This document shows, piece by piece, positions 31,455 to 40,702 of a stretch of DNA of 64,000 nt (its first letter is position 1; each line of letters opens with the position of its first letter). Where the stretch lies: contig NZ_JADNRN010000001.1 in the NCBI RefSeq assembly GCF_015595035.1, forward strand, positions 1,302,001-1,366,000, written 5' to 3'. The notes under the pieces were generated by a model. That model was not told where the DNA came from. It made no database searches and was given only the letters and a program-made list of their open reading frames with translations. A program made the translations under genes and the position numbers. This stretch comes from Marinibium conchae. Its GTDB lineage: Bacteria > Pseudomonadota > Gammaproteobacteria > Enterobacterales > Alteromonadaceae.

Positions 31455-31471
31455 CTCTGGTCAGACCTGCA
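31455..31471 (+). promoter_or_regulatory. FadR operator overlapping the fadE ribosome binding site
   Basis: The 17-mer CTCTGGTCAGACCTGCA matches the known FadR consensus AACTGGTCNGACCTGTT across its whole 13-base core (CTGGTCAGACCTG). It ends at the first base of the AGGAG ribosome binding site, about 9 bases before the fadE ATG. FadR represses fad genes until long-chain acyl-CoA releases it. Confidence 0.75.
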
Positions 31472-31480
31472 GGAGCATGC

Positions 31481-33973
31481 ATGAACGAATTACTTTGGTT
31501 TTTTATAATTTTAGCGACTTATGGCATAACAGCCTATAAGCAGACCTCTACTCAAACAACGCTAGTTGCCCTCGTATCAGCCATGATGATAGGCAGTATA
31601 TTTGGAAGTATCGGCTTTTTTGGTTGGATTGCCTTTGCAATTATAGTGGTGCCGCTGAGCTATTCACCATGGCGAAAAGAATTTATTACTAAAAAGTTAC
31701 TGGCTTTTTATAAGAGCGTGATGCCTGAAATGTCGACCACGGAGCAAGAAGCTATCGATGCTGGCACTGTGTGGTGGGATGGTGATATCTTTAGCGGGAA
31801 ACCAGATTGGAAGAAGTTTCACGCGATTGCGCAACCTCGCCTAACTCCTGAAGAGCAAGCTTTTCTTGACGGTCCATGCGAAGAAGTTTGTAACATGGTA
31901 GACGAATGGCAGATTAATCATGTCGATGCCGATATGTCAGACGAAATTTGGCAATATCTTAAGGATAATAAATTCTTTGCCATGATTATCAAGAAAGAGT
32001 TCGGTGGTCTTGAGTTTTCTGCATTCGCTCAATCGAGAGTATTACAAAAACTTGCCGGCGTGAGTGCCGTGCTCTCCTCAACGGTGGGTGTTCCAAACTC
32101 TTTAGGCCCAGGCGAATTACTGCAACACTATGGTACTAAAGCACAGCAAGATCATTATCTTCCTCGTTTAGCCGTAGGTGACGAAATCCCATGTTTTGCA
32201 TTAACTAGTCCTGAAGCAGGCTCTGACGCGGGTGCCATACCTGATTACGGGGTAGTATGCAAAGGTAAGTTTGAGGGTAAAGAGATACTCGGTATGCGAC
32301 TTACTTTCTCGAAGCGTTACATTACTCTAGCCCCTGTTGCAACGGTTATCGGTCTCGCATTTAAGCTTGAAGACCCAGACGGTCTTCTGGGTGATACAAA
32401 AGATCTAGGGATTACCTGCGCGCTAATACCTCGCGACACCAAAGGCTTAGATATTGGTCGTCGTCATTTCCCATTGAATGTCCCTTTCCATAATGGTCCA
32501 GTGCGAGGCACCGATATTTTTGTCCCCCTCAGTTACATCATTGGTGGTGAGGCGATGGCTGGGAAAGGCTGGCGTATGCTGATGGAGTGTCTTTCAGTCG
32601 GTCGTTGCATTACCTTACCTTCATCTGCGGCGGGCGGAGCAAAAGCCTTGGCTCTCGCTACGGGCGCTTACTCTCGAATTCGTAGACAATTCCGTATGCC
32701 AATTGGTCAAATGGAAGGTGTCGAAGAAATGCTTGGTAGAATTGGCGGAAATGCGTATTTGATGGATGCTGTTACCTCGCTCTCAACTGCTGGTGTAGAC
32801 TTAGGCCAGAAACCATCTGTTATATCTGCTATTTGTAAATACCATTTAACAGAGCGTATGCGTCAAATCGTAAACGATTCAATGGACGTGCATGGCGGTA
32901 AGGGTATTTGTCTTGGTCCGAATAATTACTTGGGTCGAGCTTATCAAGGTGTACCAATATCCATAACCGTTGAGGGCGCTAACATATTAACACGCAACAT
33001 GATGATCTTTGGTCAGGGCGCAATGCGTTGCCACCCTTTCGTACTGAAAGAGATTTATGCCTCGCAAATGGAAGATAAATCGGAACAGTTAGATTCTTTT
33101 GATGATGCGGTTTTCGGGCATATTCGATTTGCTGTTAGCAATACTTTCCGCTCAATTTGGTTCAGCCTTACCGGCGGTCGTTTAAGCGCTGCTCCGTTTA
33201 AGGATGAAACTGCGAAGTACTATAAGAGCATGCAGGGATACAGCGCAAACCTAGCATTGCTAACCGATGTTAGTATGGGCGTTCTTGGCGGATCATTGAA
33301 GCGTCGCGAGCGTTTGTCTGCAAGACTTGGAGATATACTAAGCTACTTGTATCTTGGCTCTGCAGTATTAAAACGTTTTGACGAACAAGGCCGTAACCAT
33401 GACGACCTTCCGTTTGTGCATTGGGCTATGCAGGATTGCTTATCTAAATTAGAGATAGCTCTTGATGATTTCTTAGCAAATTTCCCATCCAAAGCAGTTA
33501 GCATCCCGCTTAGGCTCCTAGTATTGCCTTTTGGTAAGCGCTACTCTGCCCCATCTGACAGTATCGAGCATGAAATTGCCGATGTTCTGCAAAAACCTAA
33601 TGCCACTAGAGACAGATTAGGCTATGGACAATATGTAAATCAAGAGCATGGCAGTTTGTTTGGTGATTTAGAACAAACACTCGTCAACGTGGTTAAATCT
33701 GAACCGATTTTCGATAAGATCTGCAAAGCACTCGGTGAAAAGCTACCAATGACTGGTCTCGATAAACTTGCAGAGCGTGCTTTAGCCGAAAATATCATCA
33801 CACAGGAAGAGGCAGACTTGCTCAGTGAAACTGAGGCGGGTAGATTACGCACTATCAACGTTGATGACTTCGACCCTCAAGAACTGCTCATGTCAACGAG
33901 TAAAAAGGTGAAAAAGCCTACTGCAGCTAAGCGCAAAGCCACCAAAACATCGAAGGATGCAAAAGCGGCATAG
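31481..33973 (+). CDS. fadE: Acyl-CoA dehydrogenase FadE
   Basis: The ATG at 31481, with AGGAG upstream, gives 830 residues (E. coli 814), colinear with E. coli FadE. Two N-terminal membrane segments (about 2-20 and 26-58) are followed by the dehydrogenase core with CFALTSPEAGSDAGA and MDVHGGKGI. The C-terminal tail here is lysine-rich. It is the FAD enzyme for the first step of beta-oxidation, at the inner membrane. A frame start at 31421 would add 20 residues upstream of the ribosome binding site. A FadR operator overlaps its leader. Confidence 0.97.
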   Translation: MNELLWFFIILATYGITAYKQTSTQTTLVALVSAMMIGSIFGSIGFFGWIAFAIIVVPLSYSPWRKEFITKKLLAFYKSVMPEMSTTEQEAIDAGTVWWDGDIFSGKPDWKKFHAIAQPRLTPEEQAFLDGPCEEVCNMVDEWQINHVDADMSDEIWQYLKDNKFFAMIIKKEFGGLEFSAFAQSRVLQKLAGVSAVLSSTVGVPNSLGPGELLQHYGTKAQQDHYLPRLAVGDEIPCFALTSPEAGSDAGAIPDYGVVCKGKFEGKEILGMRLTFSKRYITLAPVATVIGLAFKLEDPDGLLGDTKDLGITCALIPRDTKGLDIGRRHFPLNVPFHNGPVRGTDIFVPLSYIIGGEAMAGKGWRMLMECLSVGRCITLPSSAAGGAKALALATGAYSRIRRQFRMPIGQMEGVEEMLGRIGGNAYLMDAVTSLSTAGVDLGQKPSVISAICKYHLTERMRQIVNDSMDVHGGKGICLGPNNYLGRAYQGVPISITVEGANILTRNMMIFGQGAMRCHPFVLKEIYASQMEDKSEQLDSFDDAVFGHIRFAVSNTFRSIWFSLTGGRLSAAPFKDETAKYYKSMQGYSANLALLTDVSMGVLGGSLKRRERLSARLGDILSYLYLGSAVLKRFDEQGRNHDDLPFVHWAMQDCLSKLEIALDDFLANFPSKAVSIPLRLLVLPFGKRYSAPSDSIEHEIADVLQKPNATRDRLGYGQYVNQEHGSLFGDLEQTLVNVVKSEPIFDKICKALGEKLPMTGLDKLAERALAENIITQEEADLLSETEAGRLRTINVDDFDPQELLMSTSKKVKKPTAAKRKATKTSKDAKAA

Positions 33974-33997
33974 GCCTCAGCTCTACAGCTCAATATT

Positions 33998-34041
33998 AAA
34001 AGCCAGCTAATGAGGACTCACCTCATTCAGTTGGCTTTTTT
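33998..34041. terminator. Bidirectional terminator between fadE and add
   Basis: A long interrupted stem, AAAAGCCA...TGAGG / CCTCA...TTGGCTTTTTT, stands between the convergent genes. Its right arm includes the last codons and stop of add (stop at 34023-34025), so the hairpin is partly coding. Confidence 0.75.
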
Positions 34042-35012
34042 GTGGCGAAGAGTTGTGAAACACCATTTAATTGAAGTTGTTTCGTTTGCTGTATCGATAG
34101 TCCAACTAAGTCACGAGCTTTTTGATACTCATCATGAATAGTAATCCCCGATATTGCTGGGTCGTCTGTATTTAAACTGACGTTTAATCCAGCATTAAGA
34201 AACTTTCTAATCGGGTGAGACCTATAATTCAGCCACGTTGCCGTCTGATAATTCGACGTTAAACAAGTTTCAATGGCGATATTATGCTCACCAACATAAT
34301 CCATTAAAGATTCATCTTCTGCTATTGCAACGCCGTGACCAATGCGCTGTGCGCCCAAAAGCTTAATTGCGTCCCAAACGCTTTGCGCGCCATCCGCCTC
34401 ACCGGCATGAACAGTCACCCCCAAACCAGATTCTTTCACTTGTCTGAAGTGCTCAACAAATAAATGCCCAGGAAATTGCTTCTCGTCGCCGGCCAAATCT
34501 ATCGCAACCAAGTGTTGTTTATAACTCAACAATGCTGCTAATTCTTCGAAACAGGCATCAGTTCCAAAAGTACGGCTCATTATACCGATTAAACGGTGTT
34601 CACTTCCGTGATCTCTATTGGCATCTTCCACTCCAGAAACAACGGCTTCGGTGACTTCATGCATCGATAGACAAAATGTTTGAGACATAAAACGAGGTGA
34701 AAAACGTAATTCAGCAACAGTAATCCCTTCTTTATTCGCTGACATCACATTATCATAGGCTACGTCGTAACAAGCCTTAGCATCAGCGAGTACAGAAACA
34801 CCACAATTCAGTTTGTCTAAAAAGGAAAGTAAATTAGGTGTTTGATCTTGAATAATGAGCGCAGACTTTAAGCTGTCAAGTGAGTCTGCTGGCAAGGCTA
34901 AGTGGTACTTGTTGGCTAAGGACCATATAAGCTCAGGCCGTATATTACCGTCAAGGTGACGATGCACATCGACCAGGGGAATGCTCGAGTCGACTACATC
35001 ACTCGTGGCCAT
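34023..35012 (-). CDS. add: Adenosine deaminase
   Basis: Zinc-dependent deaminase converting adenosine and deoxyadenosine to (deoxy)inosine. Metal and catalytic motifs are VHRHLDGNIRPE, VTVHAGEADG (catalytic Glu) and SLNTDDPAI. The ATG at 35012 gives 329 residues with MATSDVVDSSIPLVDVHRH, close to E. coli Add; a TTG at 35042 would overlap the upstream gene by 8 bases and add ten residues. It lies 22 bases after the response regulator stop, so they are probably co-transcribed. Confidence 0.95.
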   Translation of the reverse strand: MATSDVVDSSIPLVDVHRHLDGNIRPELIWSLANKYHLALPADSLDSLKSALIIQDQTPNLLSFLDKLNCGVSVLADAKACYDVAYDNVMSANKEGITVAELRFSPRFMSQTFCLSMHEVTEAVVSGVEDANRDHGSEHRLIGIMSRTFGTDACFEELAALLSYKQHLVAIDLAGDEKQFPGHLFVEHFRQVKESGLGVTVHAGEADGAQSVWDAIKLLGAQRIGHGVAIAEDESLMDYVGEHNIAIETCLTSNYQTATWLNYRSHPIRKFLNAGLNVSLNTDDPAISGITIHDEYQKARDLVGLSIQQTKQLQLNGVSQLFATKKPTE

Positions 35013-35034
35013 AGTAAGCTGCTGACGAGAGATA

Positions 35035-35670
35035 TTAGTCAAGTTTCAGCTTTTCAATCGCTAAGACAATTTGTGTTCGAGTTTTCACGTCTAATTTTTT
35101 AAATATAACGCCAATATGAGCTTTCACCGTTGCTTCGGTAACGTTGAGAGAGTCGGCTATTTGTTTATTCATCATGCCGTCTTTAACTAACTTCAGTACC
35201 TTAAATTGCTTTGGCGTTAACTCTTTCAGTTTGCTAGCTATCGTTTTCGCCTCAGTATCTACCGATTGCAGCGCTTGTTCTAGTGATTCAGGTAACCATT
35301 GTTTACCCGCTAAGGCGCTCTCAATTGCTTCTTTGATTTGTGGGGTTGGCGTTGTTTTTGGAATAAAGGCTAAGGAGCCAAATTCAATAACTTGAGCAAC
35401 TGTCTCGGCAGAATCGCTTGCTGACAGCACTACCACTGGTATATTAGGATATGCTTGTCTCACCCTTAGCAGGCCGTAGAAGTTATCGCAGCCCGGCATG
35501 TTCAAGTCGAGTATAATTAAGTCGATTTTTCGGCCTTTTCTTAGCACATCAATCGTGCTGTCAAGCGAGTCAGATTCAAAGAAGCCAACATTAGAGAAAC
35601 AACTCGATAATGCCGCCTTTAGAGCATCTCTGAATAATGGATGATCATCGGCGATTAAAAACTTATACAT
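35035..35670 (-). CDS. NarL/FixJ-family response regulator (orphan)
   Basis: 211 residues: an N-terminal receiver with the acidic pair Asp8-Asp9, phospho-acceptor Asp55 (LDLNMPG) and Lys105, then a LuxR-type helix-turn-helix at about 145-205 (LTPKQFKVL ... VTEATVKAHI). No sensor kinase lies beside it. The opening (ADDHPLFRDAL) resembles regulators of the AgmR/CrbR type that control acetate or carbon use, but that is only a resemblance. AGGA ribosome binding site upstream; add follows after 22 bases. Confidence 0.9.
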   Translation of the reverse strand: MYKFLIADDHPLFRDALKAALSSCFSNVGFFESDSLDSTIDVLRKGRKIDLIILDLNMPGCDNFYGLLRVRQAYPNIPVVVLSASDSAETVAQVIEFGSLAFIPKTTPTPQIKEAIESALAGKQWLPESLEQALQSVDTEAKTIASKLKELTPKQFKVLKLVKDGMMNKQIADSLNVTEATVKAHIGVIFKKLDVKTRTQIVLAIEKLKLD

Positions 35671-35782
35671 TTGAACACTTCCTACTGATATTATTGCTAT
35701 TATGTATGTTATTCAGTGCTTTTATATACTAACGACTATAGCAGTTATAAAGAAGTAAAAACCACAAATAAGTTGAAATTCA

Positions 35783-36532
35783 ATGCAAAATCCTCCCGCA
35801 CCAAGCTCTGTCGATACACTTTATGATAAAGAGCATGCAGATTTAGAAGACTTCAAATTTAATGCCCAAGTTGTAGATGTTTTTCCCGATATGATTAACC
35901 GTTCAGTGCCTGGCTACGGCGCAATAGTGGACGGTATTGGCAAGCTCAGCGCTAAGTTCTTACAAGATGGATCCACAGCTTATGATCTAGGTTGCTCACT
36001 CGGTGCGGTATGCTTATCGATTGCGAAGCACTCTACTGCAAGCAAGGTTCATATTATTGGTATAGACAATTCGCAGGCAATGGTAGCTAGATGCAAAAGT
36101 CATGTTAATAGTTATAAACACAATGCAAGGATAAGCATAAACGAAGCAGATATCTTGCAATTAACTTTACAAAAATGTTCGGTAGTCGTGATGAACTTCA
36201 CTCTACAATTCATTGAACAAAGTAAAAGGGAACAACTTATCAAGAGTATTTATAACGCACTTGAGCCTGGTGGTATTTTTATTGTGTCCGAAAAAATCAA
36301 ACTCGCTAATGAAACAATGAATGCTGCGATCATTGATCTTCATCACGACTTCAAGCGTGACAATGGCTACAGCGACTTAGAGATTTCGCAAAAACGTAGC
36401 GCCCTAGAGAGCGTGATGATTCTCGATGAATTTTCAACACACGAGCAAAGACTGAAGTCTGCAGGTTTCAAAGAAGTAAGTATTTGGTACCAACAATTTA
36501 ATTTCGCTTCTTTCTTTGCAATAAAGGAGTAA
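35783..36532 (+). CDS. cmoA: Carboxy-S-adenosyl-L-methionine synthase CmoA
   Basis: 249 residues. The N-terminal DTLYDKEHADLEDFKFN and FPDMINRSVPGY and the SAM motif YDLGCSLGAVCL are those of CmoA. It converts SAM and prephenate to carboxy-SAM, the donor for cmo5U34 of tRNAs. It ends 4 bases before cmoB, with which it forms the usual pair. Confidence 0.96.
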   Translation: MQNPPAPSSVDTLYDKEHADLEDFKFNAQVVDVFPDMINRSVPGYGAIVDGIGKLSAKFLQDGSTAYDLGCSLGAVCLSIAKHSTASKVHIIGIDNSQAMVARCKSHVNSYKHNARISINEADILQLTLQKCSVVVMNFTLQFIEQSKREQLIKSIYNALEPGGIFIVSEKIKLANETMNAAIIDLHHDFKRDNGYSDLEISQKRSALESVMILDEFSTHEQRLKSAGFKEVSIWYQQFNFASFFAIKE

Positions 36533-36536
36533 GGCG

Positions 36537-37508
36537 ATGAATTGGAAACAACTGGCATATCATGACTTGCTCAAGCATGGTTTAGAGCATTGGCTACCTA
36601 GCCTTATTCCTCAATTAGACAATTGGGAAAATTCTGAACGACATGGCGACGCTAAAAAATGGGAAAAACAACTCACACAGCTTCCCTCTTTCGACAATTA
36701 TAGTGTAGACCTGAGCAAAGGAGTATCGCTGCTCTTAAATGATCACGATATCTCCGATTCACATAAAGCACATGTGGAATCGGTACTAAAACAGTTTATG
36801 CCATGGCGTAAGGGACCTTTTCACTTTTTTGGCATTGATATCGACACAGAGTGGCGTTCAGACTGGAAATGGGAGCGCGTTCTGCCCTTTGTGGATGACC
36901 TAAAAGGTAAAAAAGTACTCGATGTTGGATGCGGTAGCGGTTACCACTTGTTTCGTATGCTAGGACTAGAATCGAGCTTAGCAATAGGCATTGACCCTAC
37001 AGACTTGTTCTTCTATCAATTTTCTATCTTCAAACGCTATTTAAACAACAAGCCGATACACTTTTTACCGATTGGTATCGAAGACATGCCGCAAACTCAG
37101 TCTTTTGACACTGTGTTTTCAATGGGCGTGTTATATCACCGTCGCGACCCTATCGAATTTTTATACCAATTGAAAAACCAACTTGCTCGTGGTGGACAAC
37201 TCGTACTCGAGACGATTGTAATTGATGGCGATATAAATACCGTACTCATGCCTGGAGAGCGCTACGCTCAAATGCGCAATGTTTGGTTTATTCCAAGTTG
37301 CGCGGCGCTTCAGCAATGGCTTGCGCGTGTAGGCTTCAAAGATATTAAGTTAGTTGACTTGTCGACGACAACAATTGAAGAACAACGCGCTACTGAGTGG
37401 ATGACAAACCATTCACTTGTAGATTTTTTATCTCCTACCGACCCCACCAAGACCATTGAGGGTTACCCTGCACCCAAGCGCGCTGTTATTACTGCTAAGG
37501 TAAAGTAG
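36537..37508 (+). CDS. cmoB: tRNA U34 carboxymethyltransferase CmoB
   Basis: 323 residues, same length as E. coli CmoB (323). Motif I VLDVGCGSGYHLFRM and the segments FHFFGIDIDTEWRSDWKW, SMGVLYHRRDP and ETIVIDGD identify it. It carboxymethylates 5-hydroxyuridine-34 using carboxy-SAM, widening codon reading at the wobble base. A good AAAGGAG ribosome binding site overlaps the end of cmoA. Confidence 0.97.
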   Translation: MNWKQLAYHDLLKHGLEHWLPSLIPQLDNWENSERHGDAKKWEKQLTQLPSFDNYSVDLSKGVSLLLNDHDISDSHKAHVESVLKQFMPWRKGPFHFFGIDIDTEWRSDWKWERVLPFVDDLKGKKVLDVGCGSGYHLFRMLGLESSLAIGIDPTDLFFYQFSIFKRYLNNKPIHFLPIGIEDMPQTQSFDTVFSMGVLYHRRDPIEFLYQLKNQLARGGQLVLETIVIDGDINTVLMPGERYAQMRNVWFIPSCAALQQWLARVGFKDIKLVDLSTTTIEEQRATEWMTNHSLVDFLSPTDPTKTIEGYPAPKRAVITAKVK

Positions 37509-37520
37509 GCTAATCTTTGC

Positions 37521-37549
37521 TTACAAGTATCGTGGCACGATACTTGTAA
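37521..37549. repeat. Perfect 13-base inverted repeat between cmoB and the glucosylglycerate operon
   Basis: TTACAAGTATCGT and its exact reverse complement flank a 3-base centre (GGC). There is no U-tract after it on either strand, so it is either a weak cmoB terminator or a binding site for a dimeric regulator, about 140 bases before the next operon. Confidence 0.7.
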
Positions 37550-37690
37550 CGACTCTTTTGACCAACAGTATTTTTTGGCCGATATTGATTGTTGTTAATT
37601 TTAGTTATCCATAACGACATCATGCAAATCACTCATTGCACACAACAGATTACAGACCCAAAGCGCGGAAAGTAGAGGTTTAACAAAAAA

Positions 37691-38575
37691 ATGCAAAATG
37701 ACATAAGCTTATACAAAGCCTTTTTAGAAAAGGAAAAGCTTCCCCTATCCTACCTCTCGAGCGCACAAAAATGGTTCAAGCCAATCATAGAAAATATCAC
37801 ATCGCACCAAAATCGTGCAAAACACCCTTTATTTATTGGTATAAACGGCTGTCAAGGCTCAGGGAAATCGACATTAAGTGCTTTTCTTAAGTTCTGTTTG
37901 CAACAATTTCATCAACAATCGGTCGTAGTGCTTTCCTTAGACGACTTCTACTTAAGCAAGGCTGAACGTTTACTAAGAAGTAACACAATTCACCCTTTGT
38001 TAAAGACCAGAGGCGTTCCAGGTACACATGACACACAGCTGCTTTCAAAAGTGCTAACTGCGCTAGCAAACAATGAAAAGGTTCAACTTCCACGCTTTGA
38101 TAAATCAATTGATGACCAAGTAGCGGCATCAGATTGGAAATGGTCAACTAGCATAGTTGACACCGTTATCATAGAAGGTTGGTGCTGGGGAACCCCAGCG
38201 CAAAACGATGATGAGATTGCTATGCCAATCAACAAGCTTGAAGAAGAACAAGATAAAAATGCTATTTGGCGACGCTATGTTAATCAGAGCCTATCAACAG
38301 ACTATATGCCCCTTTATCAATTCATGCATCAATGGGTATTTCTTCGCGCTCCCTCGTTTGATTCTGTTTACTCTTGGCGCTGTGAGCAAGAACACAAGCT
38401 TATTCAAAGAAATGGCGCCACGAGCGCAACAATGACCGACCAAGAAATTTATGCATTTATTCAATATTATCAGCGACTCACTGAACAAAGTTTGTGTACA
38501 CTGGAACAAAAATGTAACTGGGTATTCAATTTAGACAATGAACGAAACATCATCAAAAGCCAATACAATGCATAG
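37691..38575 (+). CDS. GLYK-type P-loop kinase, probable D-glycerate 3-kinase
   Basis: 294 residues of the plant GLYK/yeast Tda10-like P-loop kinase family. Walker A runs from about residue 50 (GINGCQGSGKST), with the SLDDFY motif at about 80, the KTRGVPGTHD lid segment at about 103 and IEGWCWG at about 165. GLYK enzymes phosphorylate D-glycerate to 3-phosphoglycerate. Being first in an operon that makes and breaks glucosylglycerate supports glycerate as substrate: phosphorolysis would release glycerate. It overlaps the phosphatase gene (8 bases with the preferred start). Substrate is inferred. Confidence 0.85.
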   Translation: MQNDISLYKAFLEKEKLPLSYLSSAQKWFKPIIENITSHQNRAKHPLFIGINGCQGSGKSTLSAFLKFCLQQFHQQSVVVLSLDDFYLSKAERLLRSNTIHPLLKTRGVPGTHDTQLLSKVLTALANNEKVQLPRFDKSIDDQVAASDWKWSTSIVDTVIIEGWCWGTPAQNDDEIAMPINKLEEEQDKNAIWRRYVNQSLSTDYMPLYQFMHQWVFLRAPSFDSVYSWRCEQEHKLIQRNGATSATMTDQEIYAFIQYYQRLTEQSLCTLEQKCNWVFNLDNERNIIKSQYNA

Positions 38576-39440
38576 TGAGTTAGTCACAAAATATCAACGT
38601 CAGGTGCTTATCTTTACTGATTTAGACGGTACTCTTCTCGATCACTATAGCTATGAGCATCAAGCAGCCCAAGCTTGTATGGATAGATTAATGTCTCATG
38701 GTATCCCCATTATTCCTAATACCAGTAAGACACTCGCTGAACTTAGGGTTTTGCGGGAGCGTTTAGGGCTAAATGGCCCCTTTATTGTTGAAAATGGTGC
38801 GGCGGTTTATATGCCTCGAAACTTTCTCCCAGAAAAGCCCCGAGGTGCGGTATGGCAGGATGGGTTCTGGGTAAAAACATTTAGCTCGAAGCGACACTAT
38901 TGGTTGGGGTTAATATCTAAGGTGACGCCTGAATTTGGTCATCTCTTCGAAGCGTTTTCTTCTATGTCAACCGATAGAATCATGGAAGTGACCGGCCTTG
39001 AAGAGGAAGATGCAGTGTTATCGTCTCAACGTCTTTTTGGTGAGCCGCTGCTATGGAAAGGTAATGAAGAGGAAATGGACACCTTTATTGCTCATATAAA
39101 AAGGCTTGGGGCAACCCCGCTAAAAGGCGGTCGTTTCCTGCATATCTGTGGTGATAATAATAAAGGTGTGGCCTTATCATGGCTTCTTAAGGAATACCAA
39201 AGACAGCATAAAACAGTCACCGTTTCATCAATCGCGCTTGGCGACGGAAAGAATGATATCGCCATGCTAGAGATAGCTGATACCGCGGTAAGAATAGCTT
39301 CACCGGTAAATGAGCCTCCCGAGGTCGAGCGAAGTAGCAAATTATACACTAGCAAAGGCTACGGCCCCGTAGGTTGGGCTGAAGTGCTCGACCAATTAAT
39401 ACCAGAATCAGTATTTACCAATACTAAGACGAAAGAATAA
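38568..39440 (+). CDS. Mannosyl/glucosyl-3-phosphoglycerate phosphatase (HAD-IIB)
   Basis: About 290 residues. HAD motif I is TDLDGTLLD with nucleophile and acid Asp18/Asp20; motif II is the Ser/Thr in PNTSKT; motif IV is ALGDGKNDIAML. The family (MpgP/YedP/GpgP) removes the phosphate from mannosyl- or glucosyl-3-phosphoglycerate. Next to a GT81 synthase, the glucosyl substrate is more likely. The start is either the ATG at 38568 (8-base overlap, used here) or 38538 (38-base overlap); neither has a strong ribosome binding site, suggesting coupled translation. Confidence 0.88.
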   Translation: MHSELVTKYQRQVLIFTDLDGTLLDHYSYEHQAAQACMDRLMSHGIPIIPNTSKTLAELRVLRERLGLNGPFIVENGAAVYMPRNFLPEKPRGAVWQDGFWVKTFSSKRHYWLGLISKVTPEFGHLFEAFSSMSTDRIMEVTGLEEEDAVLSSQRLFGEPLLWKGNEEEMDTFIAHIKRLGATPLKGGRFLHICGDNNKGVALSWLLKEYQRQHKTVTVSSIALGDGKNDIAMLEIADTAVRIASPVNEPPEVERSSKLYTSKGYGPVGWAEVLDQLIPESVFTNTKTKE

Positions 39441-39460
39441 TATCATGACAGGAGAAACAC

Positions 39461-40690
39461 ATGGCTGATTTTTATCAAAATGGAATAATTACGACGCTTC
39501 ATAATCTAGAAGATCGTTCAATTGATGACTTGGAATCAGAATTAACAGAGTTCTCTGAAAAGCGCCCCCTCGGACTGATACTACCATCACTTTTTTCCGA
39601 GCTGCAGGGCAAGGCCTTACCCGCAACTATAGAGCATATAAAAGAAGTACCCTACTTATCAGAAATAGTCATTGGTTTAGATAGAGCATCTAAAGATGAA
39701 TATATCCATGCGCTTAAGTTTTTCGATACACTGCCGCAACATCATCGAATTTTGTGGAATGATGGACCAAGATTAAAAGCCCTAGACGCGGAACTACAAG
39801 AACTAGGACTGGCTCCAAAAGAACTCGGCAAAGGCCGTAATGTTTGGTATTGCATGGGCTATATACTGGCTTCAGGAAAAGTAGAAAGTGTTGCCTTGCA
39901 CGACTGCGACATCCTTACTTATGAGCGCTCCTTGTTGGCCCGTCTGATTTACCCGGTAGCCAACCCTCAGTTTAATTATGAATTCTGTAAAGGTTTTTAT
40001 GCGAGAGTGGCAAATGGTAAAGTCAACGGCCGAGTATCTCGCCTATTGGTAACACCGTTGCTCAGAGCCTTAAAGACTACCCTCGGTTCGAATGAGTACC
40101 TTGAATTCATGGACAGCTTTCGTTATCCCTTAGCTGGTGAGTTCTCGTTTAGACGTGACGTACTCAATGATATTCGTATACCAAGTGATTGGGGATTGGA
40201 GATTGGCGTATTGTCTGAAATGCATCGAAACTACTCTCATAATCGCCTCTGTCAGGCCGATATCGCCCAGACTTACGATCACAAGCATCAAGACCTGTCG
40301 CTAAATAATGAACATGGTGGCTTATCTAAAATGTCGATTGACATTACCAAGGCACTGTTTAGAAAACTAGCTACCCAAGGAACTACCTTTAATACCGAAA
40401 CATTCAGGACGATAAAAGCTACCTACTTCAGGATCGCTCTGGACTTCATTGAGACGTATAACAACGACGCCATCATGAACGGATTAAGCCTCGATATTCA
40501 CAGTGAAGAGAAAGCTGTCGAAATGTTTGCGCAAAACATCATGAAAGCAGGACAGAGTTTCTTAGATAACCCGATGGAAACGCCATTTATACCAAGTTGG
40601 AATAGAGTTGTTAGCGCTAAACCCGACGTTTTAGAATGTCTTAAAAATGCAGTGGAAGAAGATTATAAAGAATTTGGCCAGTTAATATAA
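39461..40690 (+). CDS. gpgS: GT81-type glucosyl-3-phosphoglycerate synthase
   Basis: 409 residues, GT-A fold. The metal/nucleotide motif is DCD at 148-150 (LHDCDILTY), with PRLKALDAELQELG and GKGRNVWYCMGY as nucleotide and acceptor loops, and the SFRYPLAGEFS and WGLEIGVL segments typical of GT81. The enzyme transfers glucose from an NDP-glucose to 3-phosphoglycerate. It resembles the Persephonella-type GpgS more than the longer GT78 mannosylglycerate synthase. Ribosome binding site AGGAG is 7 bases from the ATG. It sits between the phosphatase and the phosphorylase. The donor (UDP-, ADP- or GDP-glucose) cannot be told from sequence. Confidence 0.87.
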   Translation: MADFYQNGIITTLHNLEDRSIDDLESELTEFSEKRPLGLILPSLFSELQGKALPATIEHIKEVPYLSEIVIGLDRASKDEYIHALKFFDTLPQHHRILWNDGPRLKALDAELQELGLAPKELGKGRNVWYCMGYILASGKVESVALHDCDILTYERSLLARLIYPVANPQFNYEFCKGFYARVANGKVNGRVSRLLVTPLLRALKTTLGSNEYLEFMDSFRYPLAGEFSFRRDVLNDIRIPSDWGLEIGVLSEMHRNYSHNRLCQADIAQTYDHKHQDLSLNNEHGGLSKMSIDITKALFRKLATQGTTFNTETFRTIKATYFRIALDFIETYNNDAIMNGLSLDIHSEEKAVEMFAQNIMKAGQSFLDNPMETPFIPSWNRVVSAKPDVLECLKNAVEEDYKEFGQLI

Positions 40691-40702
40691 GGAAGGCAAG
40701 CT

